Program-made: the position numbers and the translations under genes
The notes under the pieces: generated by a model
What the model was told of the DNA's origin: nothing
Seen by the model: the letters and a program-made list of their open reading frames with translations, nothing else
The model's database searches: none
Part shown: one piece after another, positions 35,086-46,100 of the stretch
Numbering within the stretch: the stretch's first letter is position 1
Layout: every line of letters begins with the position of its first letter
Source: Bolinopsis microptera
Taxonomy: Eukaryota > Ctenophora > Tentaculata > Lobata > Bolinopsidae
DNA: 64,000 nt
Assembly (NCBI RefSeq): GCF_026151205.1
Contig: NC_087075.1
Span: 4,128,359-4,192,358 of the forward strand
Reading direction: 5' to 3'

Positions 35086-35799
35086 AAAAATCAATTTTCT
35101 TGGTTTAAAAATCGATCTTTAATAGGGGTGAATTTTAATCTACTGCGGCGTATGTTCTATTGAAATGTTATTACAAGATTATGAGACTTTTATTTGCATT
35201 TTGCAAGGTGAAAATTGATTTTATCATACCTGTTTGTCTTTGTGCCATTGTAAGGTTAGTATTTATTTAACTGGGATTTTAGGCAATAAAAATAATTTTT
35301 CGGTTTAAGTAAGTGGTTAGTACATGAACTAAAAAGGTTAGTACATGTACTGTAAATTTTAGAGCACAGTATTAATGGAGTTAACATTTTTACGGTCCCA
35401 GTTTAATACACTTTGGGTTATAAAGTTAATTGAAACGGAGTATTCTGGATTTGGCGTTTACAGATTTTGTTAATAATAAGATAATAGATGTTCTGATTTG
35501 AAAGATGTATTAGGATAAGAAATTAGTTTGGGCTAGGTTTATATATGTTGGGTTATAAGATGTCACGTGATATTTAGTTAGAAAGATTCTAAAGTAATAG
35601 GTAAGATTTGAACATTGGCCCACTTCAGGCTCCTGAATATCGCATTAGTTAATTGTACAAAGCATTAAAATACACTACAATCAAAATTGAATTTAATTCA
35701 AATAAAAGTTCAACCAGTTTCACATGAAATTTTTGATTTTTTTAGTTTACTAATCGTCTAATCTATTTACATCAACTTTATCAACTGAATGTGAGATTT

Positions 35800-36382
35800 A
35801 ACTGGCTAATAATTGGTTATTTATCAACTATTGACTGGCTATTACCTGGCTATTAACCAGTAATTGCGCAATTAGGATGAGTGATGATTTAAGAACTCTA
35901 ACTGGATTTTAGCCTGCTATTAACCGGCTATTACCAGACCATTAACCGGCTGTAAACCGGCTATAAACCTGTTATTAACTGGCTATAAACCAGCTATTAA
36001 CCGGCTATTAACCTGCTATAAACCGGCTATTAACCAGCTATTAACCGGCTATAAACCAGCTATTAACCTGCTATTAACCTGCTATAAACCGGCTATTATA
36101 ACCAGATATAAATCAGCTATAAACCAGCTATTAACCAGCTATTAACCGGCTATTAACCAGTTATTAACCGGCTATTAACCAGCTATTAACCGGCTATTAA
36201 CCGGCTATTAACCTGCTATAAACCGGCTATTAACCAGCTATTAACCGGCTATTAACCGGCTATTAACCGGCTATTAACCAGCTATAAATCAATTATAAAC
36301 CAGCTATTAACCTGCTATAAACCGGCTATTAACCAGCTATTAACCATCTATTAACCGGCTATTGACCGGCTATTAAGTATTA
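35800..36382. repeat. 10-11-bp tandem repeat (ctattaaccgg)
   Basis: About 50 units of ctattaaccgg / ctataaaccag type, degenerate towards 35800 and cleaner from 35930. It borders the MITE at 36384. Confidence 0.9.
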
Positions 36383-36383
36383 A

Positions 36384-36465
36384 CCTTTATTTGAACGGAC
36401 ATTAAGATGAACGTTAGGGCCTCCAGCGTTCAATTAATGTCCGTCCAAATAAGGTCCGATAAGGT
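36384..36465. mobile_element. 82-bp palindromic MITE, second copy
   Basis: Almost identical to 21595-21681, but lacks a five-base insert (tatat) near its centre. It ends with the inverse of accttatcggacc. Confidence 0.75.
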
Positions 36466-36609
36466 ATATCAGTTCGATTAGTGGATTAGAACCTCCCTAT
36501 CTCACAGAGACATGAATATTTCAGTGCGGCGAAAAGTGCGATTCCGCCCTTGCCAAAAATGTTTAAGGTGCAGCAGGTGTGCCGGTGTGCGGCAAATTTG
36601 GCAAATAGT

Positions 36610-36795
36610 GCAGCAAGTCTGGGCCTTGCTGGTCTGGGCCTTGCTGGTCTGGGCCTTGCTGGTCTGGGCCTTGCTGGTTTGGGCCTTGCTAGTCTTGGCC
36701 TTGCTGGTCTGGGCCTTGCTGGTCTGGGCCTTACTGGTCTGAGCCTTGCCGGTCTGAGCCTTGCTGGTCTGGGCCTTGCTGGTCTGGGCCTAGCT
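36610..36795. repeat. 15-bp minisatellite ctggtctgggccttg
   Basis: About 12 units. The period is a multiple of three, so it leaves open frames on both strands (repeating AGLGL or RPARP), which I regard as spurious. Confidence 0.9.
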
Positions 36796-36809
36796 GACTT
36801 CTTCAAAAA

Positions 36810-38954
36810 TGGCTAAAAAACTTGCCGACGTAATTGATGAAATAAAGTCTTTTAGATGAATTATCAAATTATTCTCTAGTGATATCTTGATCTTGATAAA
36901 ATGTTGTAATATCTACCTCGACTGCTCGACAGTCGACTTGTAATTTTCTCTCTCGTTCAATATAATTATAGCGTCCCTTTTTAGACACTCTCACCCTCTC
37001 AGACTCTTCTCAAAATCTTACATTTAAAAAATTCTTACATGTTTTTTAACACGTTATATGGCTATTATAAACAACCGAAACTATATAATAACCCTGACAC
37101 AGTCCGAACTCCTTCATAAGCTTTCGATTATTGGTGGACAAAGATTAAAACACTGGCACGTGAGTTGTGACCTATAAAAACTGTTACGTGACCAAGTTGC
37201 AGCTGTCTGATGCCTCGCCCTTGGTTCTGCAAATCACAAGTCCCGAACAAATCATAACTTTAAGGCCCTAACTGGGCTAGCCCAGCTTTTAACTGAGCAA
37301 TACAACACATATAATTGAGCACTGGTTCATGAGCTTTACCTTTTAGTTTTATATTGATAAGTACAAATTTAGAAAGATTTGAACTTCAGGACAACCATAA
37401 TGATAAGTATACAGAAATTTGTTTTCTAACTTCCTTTGAATTTAGCGAAAAATAATTATAACCTCATGTTCGAGAGTTATAACAAGAGTTTTTGTCGTTG
37501 GTCCAGTCCACCTCTAATAATAAAGAGTAATTATTGCAAGGCCATCTGGTTATCGCTTTGATTTCTTGTCTGACTGATCTCATCTTGTAACGATCCTTCT
37601 TAGCTACTGATAATTATAAGCCAAGAAGGATAATTATAGGACAATATTGTCAAACGGGTGGTACTGGTACTGAAGTTTTTTAGATTTTAAACGATTATAA
37701 TTTTCTTCGTATGTGTTCGCCGCCGATAACTCATTATTTCAACTGGTATTTTGTTTTGCTATATCAGATCAAAATACTGTGCGTGACCAGGCGTTGTTTG
37801 CACTTTTTGTGGAACACAACAAGATCAAGAAAATTGAGAATTATCTTGTGCGAGGGTAGGGACCCAGATGTCGTTTCTAACCCAAATAAACTTTAAGGAG
37901 GCTTCTCATCATGGTTATAGCCGCACCTCCTTACTCGGTTTCTGAACTGGAATTCTATGGGCTTCCAGACGGCCAGACCAAGTATTACCATCCCATCCTT
38001 CTAGAGTTCATCACAAGTAGCACCCACCTTGAAGATCTTTGACACCCAGACACACCCCATTGGCGAACAAACTTTGGATATAATCTTACATGCCTCCGAA
38101 GTTTAAGTTTATAAAAGTTATAGTCGGTAAACCTTCGGGAAACTTGTTATTTTCCCTACGAATTATCTTCATTATAAGGTAGTTTATATAATGTTTAACT
38201 TGCAGCTAAATTACTATAAATGTATGAGAAACTCTTATTCGAGCAAGATCTTAGATATTTAAAAAATTGCCTGATTCTTTAATTAACAGTTGGATTTTTT
38301 CTCGCCGGAAAAAATTGTAGCTGTGGAGAAAGCCTATTCAAGTAATGTTTCTTGTTCTATTCAGTATTCTATTACTATACTACACATCAGCCTTTAATTT
38401 TAGTTTCTGACAACGGCCATAAAATTAGCACGTACTGTTCCTATCAGCATTCTCCAATTCCTAAATTGAGCTTTGCCGTGACCCTTAACCTTTGGTATTT
38501 ACCAATCACAGCTCTTGTATTTATAAAATAATGGTTGGCAAAAGTCGAAACCAACCTTTCTGATGTTCAAATAATTAATAAAACAGGAGGTTTCGATTAA
38601 TTTTCTGAAATTCATAAGCTGAAAAGATTCCATATTGAGCTTTGTAGGTAAATTTATATTATGGTTCATAAATTTATGAAAGAAACTAACATTGATGCCA
38701 TTTAGAGACTATTTAAGTCATGACTCATTTTTAATTTATTCAACACAATTTCGCCTATAATAAAGTAAAATGATTCAGCGCCAGCAGACCACCATAGACG
38801 TGTAACTCGAACAAACGATTACCAATCATCTCATTTGTTGACGATTTGAATTAGTTAAATCACAAATTTCTCCAAGTCATCTCAGCTGCCCTACTTGTGC
38901 TATATTATGATAATATATATATATATAAAATATGTGCACTGATGATTGGTATTG
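36810..38954. other. No convincing gene; one coding-like fragment
   Basis: AT-rich DNA. Between 37700 and 38042 the composition rises and short frames look protein-like (for example a 43-codon frame from 37912 containing GLPDGQTKYYHPILLEF). It could be an old gene or retroelement fragment. I do not recognise it. Confidence 0.35.
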
Positions 38955-38962
38955 TTTTATAC

Positions 38963-39383
38963 CATAGTTGGTCAGTTCGTACAAAATTTGTAAAAAATTC
39001 GTACAGTTCGGCACCTTTTAAAAGTTCGGGATTAGTTCGGGAAAAATTCGCCTCATAAATTTTCGAAAAGCTAACTACAAAAATCTTATAATTTGAAATA
39101 TGAGGGGTTTAAGTTTTGTGTTTTGACAAATGATACAAATTGTATAACTGAAGTATTAGTAAGCATGAAAATCACTTCTCAACTTTATCAAGGAAATCAA
39201 TGCAATAAGTCACATCAACTTTGCTATCAGTATCACCTGTTAATATTGTAAATCTGAAGTGTAAAATTTTCTCCAAAACAAAATTTGTTCATAAAATTCG
39301 GTAAAAATTCCTCGACAGCTTTTTAAAATTCGTACAGTTCGGCACCTTTTAAAAGTTCGTACAGTGCGTACTGACCAACTATG
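38963..39383. mobile_element. hAT-like MITE with 8-bp target duplication
   Basis: Inverted termini catagttggtcagt and complement, flanked by direct repeats ttttatac at 38955-38962 and 39384-39391. Subterminal attcgtacagttcggcacct occurs near both ends, in direct orientation. It is 421 bp and non-coding. The 8-bp duplication fits the hAT superfamily. Confidence 0.8.
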
Positions 39384-39719
39384 TTTTATACATATCATGA
39401 AACGGATCGTTTTTCCGCCTAATTGAATGTTCCTCTTTGTTTGAAATATATGATAATTTAGATTGCACTGCGGGCGTCAGCTATTACAAAACAATTTAGA
39501 TCATAGGCATTAGGCGTTATCATAAATTTGGTCCACGTAGGTACTGTAAAATTGTAGCTCAGCTAAAACACCTGTGCGGTCCATTTGATTTTCTTTCTCG
39601 CCAATTATCAAGAACAGTATAGTTCCAGAGTTGTTCGGCTTCAATGTGGTGTTTTTAACATATTAACATATTATTCGAGCTTTTCATTTAGAATTAAAAC
39701 AAGTCCTCGTGTTATGGAG

Positions 39720-40009
39720 CAGTGGCGTAACGAAGGGCCCCGCTGACCCCGCTGTGCGGGGGGGGGTGGGGGCCGTCTTAGGGGGGCGCCAAATCGTCGT
39801 TTGAATGTGGGACAATTTCAAAAACTTAACTGAAGTACTAGCAAAAAAGCGCGTTTTGCTCTAGACACACACTTTTTTAGAGACTCTACCGGCGTATCCT
39901 CTAAAATCACCTAATTTGTTAAATCCTAGGGAGGGGCACCAAAAGGGGAGGGGGCGCCAACAGGGGGGCGCTTTTTGCGGGGGCGACAACAGGCAACGTT
40001 ACGCCACTG
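39720..40009. mobile_element. hAT MITE with 8-bp target duplication
   Basis: Termini cagtggcgtaacg and its complement, flanked by ttatggag at 39712-39719 and 40010-40017. The CAGTGGCGTA start is classic for hAT. It is 290 bp, with a G-rich interior repeating ggggcgcc, and has no transposase. Confidence 0.9.
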
Positions 40010-40172
40010 TTATGGAGTCAGGGACTAATTGGATTAGTTAATCAGTTAATCAGTTAATTAGTTGTGGACTAATTGCATTTGCAGTTTAACTTCTTTATAG
40101 TAGTGTTGCGGAAGTATTAAAACTTTAAAATTATCATGTTATACTAATATGCTTATACTCTTATAGCTCAAC

Positions 40173-43100
40173 ATGCTCTTGGTCGACACAACAAACATCA
40201 CCAATATTTCCAACATCAACAAAACATTGGGATTCCCAGAAGCAGGCTACTGGTTCCTGGTTACCTACCATTCTCTAGTTCTACTACTTACAGTTATTGG
40301 TAAATCTCCATCTGTAAATACGTTAGAATATCTTAATATTGGGGATTTGGGTGTGTGCCATTATACGGCACTTAATTTCACAGTTTCACAGTTTAAACTA
40401 CGCTGTTTATTTTGACAAATTATCTGTTTATTTTGATAAATTATCTGTCTATAATCGGTGTGAACACTTTAGTTAATCGTGTAATGTTTTTATTTGCTGA
40501 TTATAATACATCAACTTATTACGTGAATTAACCACGGTAATCATCGGTATCACGTGATTATCACGTGATTGTGAACCTGCAAAGTGTTACCATGGTAACT
40601 GCGCAGGTAACCTGACGGTGTTTGCCAGTTCGCGCCTGTATAACGAAGTAAACGTGGACAGTATCTCCATAGTGTTTGTTGAGATGTTGGCTATCTTGGA
40701 CCTTATCATTGCTTTTAGCTACAGTTTACCTGTTGCTATCACCCTTGCCGCTAACAAATTCATCTTAGGTGAGCAGTTCTTAAACCTAAGTGTAACAATG
40801 CATGTATAATTAATATGTGAATATGTGAATATGTGAAAATATGTAAAAACATGTGAAAATATGTGAAAACATGTGGAAATAAACTAAATACAACCTAGGG
40901 TTGAACTATGGATCATCATCAACTACTGTATTTAAATTTTCTTAAAAATTAGTTAAATAAACTGATCAGAAAGATAGTTGGGTGTGGTTACTCAGGTTTT
41001 ATCACAGGTGCAGCAGTGTGCTTCATTCAAGGAAATGTCAGCTACATAACCATCTTTATCCAGGTTTGTGTTTACGTATTCGTAATTTACGTAGGGTATA
41101 TAGTATCCATGGTAACACTACCATATAAGGTAGTGTTGCTGTGGTAACACTACCATATAAGGTAAAACGTTTCTATTCTCAGTCTAACCACCAACTCTAC
41201 ACAGTTGATAACTATCCAGACTATCTCTCTCTACAAACTGTTCACCTTACTCCGACCTCTCTCCTCGTATTCTCTAACTTCTAAACAAGCCAAACTGTTT
41301 GTAGCAGGTACTAATCTCAAGCTTGTTTGTTTGTTTGTTAACTTGTTCGATTAAACAGACTTATCAGATAAGGTAACACTACCGTGTCCGCGTTCACGCA
41401 ATGTCCGGTCAAATAAAGTCCGATAAGATATTACCAAAAATTGTATTCTACCGAATACGCTGGTGCTCAATAATAAATAATAATTGCACAATGATTACCA
41501 CCCATCCAGGAGTGACGGCGTTTTCTACATTTTACATGTTCTGCTGCCTGGTGATGGGACAGTTTTACTACTTTGATCCTTATCTTCTTTCTTGCCAGAT
41601 ATCAGGTGATATTTTGGCTGTAATGTATTTGTTACCATGGTAACACTTAATTACTTAACTAATTAACCAAGCAACCAATTAACCAATTAAACAATTAACC
41701 AATTAACTAATTAACTTATTAACTAATTAACTAATTAACTTATTAATTTATTAATTCAATCCTCTCCACCAGGTCAAACGGATCCCAGAAAGTCCATGGT
41801 TATCTCTGCTTTAGTAGCGCTCGTTCTCTTCGTCCTTCTCCCCATCACAACTATACTACTCTCCAACGCTTACATCTTGAGAATAGTTTATCGGAGCAGC
41901 AAAAAGAAGAGCAAGGTAAGTCACGTGCAAAGTGCAAGGTAATTCACGTGCAAGGTAAGTCACGTGCAAGGTAAGTCGCGTACTAATTACGTTGTTGCTC
42001 TCTACACTGATTGTGGAAAGAGAACAACAAATCATACCCATCCTACTTAACAATTTCTCATCAAATTAATTCAAATTATTTGGAAATGGTTTCTGACTTC
42101 TTACTTGTGGAAATTAAAACAGTAGTTCATGTCCAGTTATAATATTATTTTCATAGTCCTATGATAGAGATCCCAGTACTTGAACTGTATAAGATCCAAC
42201 GCATGTACACTGACTGTTGCCCCCACCCCTGCAGTTAGTAAGTATATATATTATATTTATATATATATATATATTATTAGTTAGCCACAACTATCAGTAA
42301 AACAACGCCTTGACTTCAAATGTCGGTAAAATGTACCTTTACAGTCATCCTCAAATTATTTGTTATATAGTAGTGTTGAAAGTATTAAATAATATATATA
42401 TATATTAATTATATTTACTTATAAGTTCTCTTCTCCTATTTAATCACAGTGCTCATGGCAAGCACGACCGCCGCCATTATACTCACCATACTATTTACCC
42501 ACTATACTATTATACCCCCTTTACTGTTTTTCCAGGCATTAAGACTCATCGAAAGTCGTTCAGCAGGCATATTTTAAGTTCAAAACATTTTAATTCAATG
42601 TCACAGATGAAAGGAATTGATATGTGGAGGTTTTTAAGAAATTTGCGCTCAATACGCACCAGCACTGTTATACGAAATTAGGTAAAAAACCAAAAATCGC
42701 CATATTCAGGTGCCTTAAAAACCATGTTAAAATTGAGTTAGAGATCTGAAATTTTGCAGGGCGTTTAGATGTTGACCAAATCGACTGTAAAAAAGTTTCA
42801 AGTTTCAGGAGTATCGGGAAGTGGGTTTCTGGAACCCTTATTTTCCGATAGATTGCCGTGAAGTATCTGTATATGTATATAATATGTATGTATCTATTTT
42901 AGAATTAGATACAGACCGCTGCCAGTGTCTCTCGTTCCCGAATGATATTAATGATTAATGACCGTCCGTAAATGCAAAATAATACCGAGAATGAAATGAG
43001 AGATTTGTATTTAAGGCGCTGATTTGCAATTTAAATTTAAAACTATGATAACTCCCTCTGATTTCGCAGCTTCTCGAGTTTTAAGGAGCTTGTGTATAAA

Positions 43101-46100
43101 CTGAATCGGGCCTTAAACTTAAAGGTGTTTTCAGTTAGCTCGATATAAGAACACAAATAAAACTCTCGAATTATTGCAATGTTCCCTTTGAATCACAAAA
43201 TATTATAAACTTTCTGTCACAGCAAGACTGCTTAATCCACAATAAAAACTTTAAACAGAACCCTGATCTTAGTCAACAATTTAAAACTCATCCGAACTAA
43301 CGTCTAGCATTTTAGTGTGTGCAAAACCTTTCGGGCCCGCGCATTCCTTACTCGGTTAATTGTTTGTGCTTCCACGCAGCACTATCCGATTAGCAGTCAA
43401 AGATACAAATTCATACATCAAATCGGCATTATCTTTATCGTTATGTTTATATTTAAGTGAATTGTACCTAAGAGTATACCCAGTATCAAAATGCTGAAAA
43501 TTTGGCAAATCGTTCAGCTTAATTTTTATATTTTTACATTGGGGGCAGTGTGTAAAACTGCTGATAGTTTATTTTATCGTTTGTACTTCCCTCACAATAA
43601 CTATAAGATTAATGTATAGTTCCAAGAGGAACTAACTCCATGCATTGTAAACTTATAAACGAATAAGTAGCAGACTATGCCATAAGATTTTTTTCCCGAT
43701 CCATGACTCAAAGTGCCGAAGGCACAAAAGAGTCAAGGACAAGGGTTAGCGAACGAAGTTTTTTTTTGTATATGGTAGCTTTCGTCCGCACCTGCGAGTG
43801 TGCGTACGTGTCGCCCACGTGTCTGCCTGCGCAAAGTTATTTTGCGCGAAAATCTGAATTAAACAATTGTTTGCGCGCGGTGCTGAAATGTTCAAGTACA
43901 TTGTTAATTTCACCATGTACGCATCCCGCTAGGGACTAATTGATAGCATTGTATTATTATTTTGAGTTAGTATTACTATTTTGCACAGATCCGTGTCTAG
44001 TCAGGTTGCATAAACAATAAACATATGGTTACATAGAAATATACACGATTTTCAAATTAAATATGGAATTATATCAACTGGGCGGCGCTCGGCCTGTCAC
44101 TCCGCCTTATCTGCATGCTTATAAACAGTAAAGACTGGGGTCCCCAGGTGGTATGGAATATGATCAAATACTCAAACACGGATCGGGAAATTGAGCGGCC
44201 ATCCACAAAAGAAAAGCGGCCGCATTTCTTGTTACGTCCCATGGTCGCTGTACTGGCAGGAAATATGAAAGGGAGAAGGAAACGTTGTAGAGTAGGTATA
44301 AGGTGTGACAACAGATTCACCAGGTGAGAAGGTGAGAGGAGCTGCAAGGTTGATAACTGGAGAAGAAACTGGGAATTAATCTGGAACTGGAAAGAAAGGG
44401 GTCAGAAAAGTTCAGGGGCTTTACAAATGTGAGAGGCTTCACGAAAGGTAGAGGCTTAACAAAAATGGGTCCTCCAACGCAACTGTTTTGGACGTAATTC
44501 GAAGCCTGACCGCTTTCGTGAGAATGATGTGATTTCCTTTCGATATCGTTCCGCTGATACGGTTTTTCGCCTGTATGAGTCATTTGATGGTAAGCAAGTG
44601 TTGATCTGTGGCTTCCACTGAAGGAACATTCAGAGCATTTAAACGGTTTTTCACCGGTATGAGTCATCTGATGTTTAACTAGGGTTTGTTTTAAGCTTGC
44701 ACTGTAGGAACATTCGGAGCATTTAAACGGTTTTTCACCGGTATGGGTCCGCTGATGGCAAACCAGGTTTGATCTGTGGCTTGCACTGTAGGAACATTCA
44801 GAGCATTTAAACGGTTTTTCACCGGTATGGGTCCGCTGATGGCAAACCAGGTTTGATTTTTGGCTTGCACTGTAGGAACATTCAGAACATTTGTACGGTT
44901 TTTCACCGTTATGAGTCATTTGATGGTAAGCAAGTTTTGATCTGTGGCTTGCACTGTAGGAACATTCAGAGCATTTAAACGGTTTTTCACCGGTATGGGT
45001 CCGCTGATGGCAAACCAGGTTTGATTTTTGGCTTGCACTGTAGGAACATTCAGAACATTTATACAGTTTTTCACCGTTATGAGTCATTTGATGGTGAGCA
45101 AGTTTTGATCTGTGGCTTGCACTGTAGGAACATTCAGAGCATTTAAACGGTTTTTCACCGGTATGGGTCCGCTGATGGCAAACCAGGTTTGATTTTTGGC
45201 TTGCACTGTAGGAACATTCAGAACATTTATACGGTTTTTCACCGTTATGAGTCATTTGATGGTAAGCAAGTTTTGATCTGTGGCTTGCACTGTAGGAACA
45301 TTCAGAGCATTTAAACGGTTTTTCGCCGGTATGGGTCCGCTGATGGCAAACCAGGTTTGATTTTTGGCTTGCACTGTAGGAACATTCAGAACATTTATAC
45401 GGTTTTTCACCGTTATGAGTCATCTGATGATTAAGCAGGTTTGATTTTTGGCTTGAACTGAAGGAAGATTCGGAGCATTTATACGGTTTTTCACCGGTAT
45501 GAGTCATATAATGGCAAACCAGGTTTGATTTTTGGCTTGCACTGTAGGAACATTCAGAACATTTATACGGTTTTTCACCGTTATGAGTCATCTGATGATT
45601 AAGCAGGTTTGATTTTTGGCTTGAACTGAAGGAACATTCGGAGCATTTATACAGTTTTTCACCGGTATGAGTCCGCTGATGTTTAACAAATTCTGATTTT
45701 CGGCTTGCACTGTAGGAACATTCAGAGTATTTAAACAGTTTTTCACCGGTATGAGTCCTCTGATGTAAAATTAAAGATGATTTTTGGCTTGTACTGTAGG
45801 AACATTCAGAGCATTTGAAAGGTTTTATGCCGGTATGAACGCTTTGGTGGGAAACTAAAGACTTTTTTCTGGAAGCACTGTAGGAACATTCAGAGCGAAT
45901 GCAAGCAGTTTTACTGGTATAAACCAATTGGTGTGGAACTAATGCTGATTCCTGATTGGGACAATACAACTGAGAAACACCATTCGAATACACTTCTGAT
46001 TTAATAGATAAGTTATCTTCGGACTCCTTCTTAATCTCTGTCTTGATCAATTCTGGTGGAAAACTTTCTTCTTCCATCTTCATCTCATCTTTAAGGTCTG

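Noticed and set aside
36486..36816. Frames repeating AGLGL or RPARP
   Set aside because: Product of a 15-bp minisatellite whose period is a multiple of three.
37912..38043. 43-codon coding-like frame starting MVIAAPPYSV
   Set aside because: Composition looks coding, but no family is recognised and neighbouring frames are broken; noted only as a possible relic.
41181..41204. Upstream acceptor (ttctattctcag) for GPCR exon 4
   Set aside because: Using it in phase 0 gives early stops, and the other phase does not match the preceding exon; the acceptor at 41204 keeps frame and the Cys-to-TM3 spacing.
44691..44906. Second minus-strand frame over the zinc-finger array
   Set aside because: A shadow frame of the tandem finger repeats.
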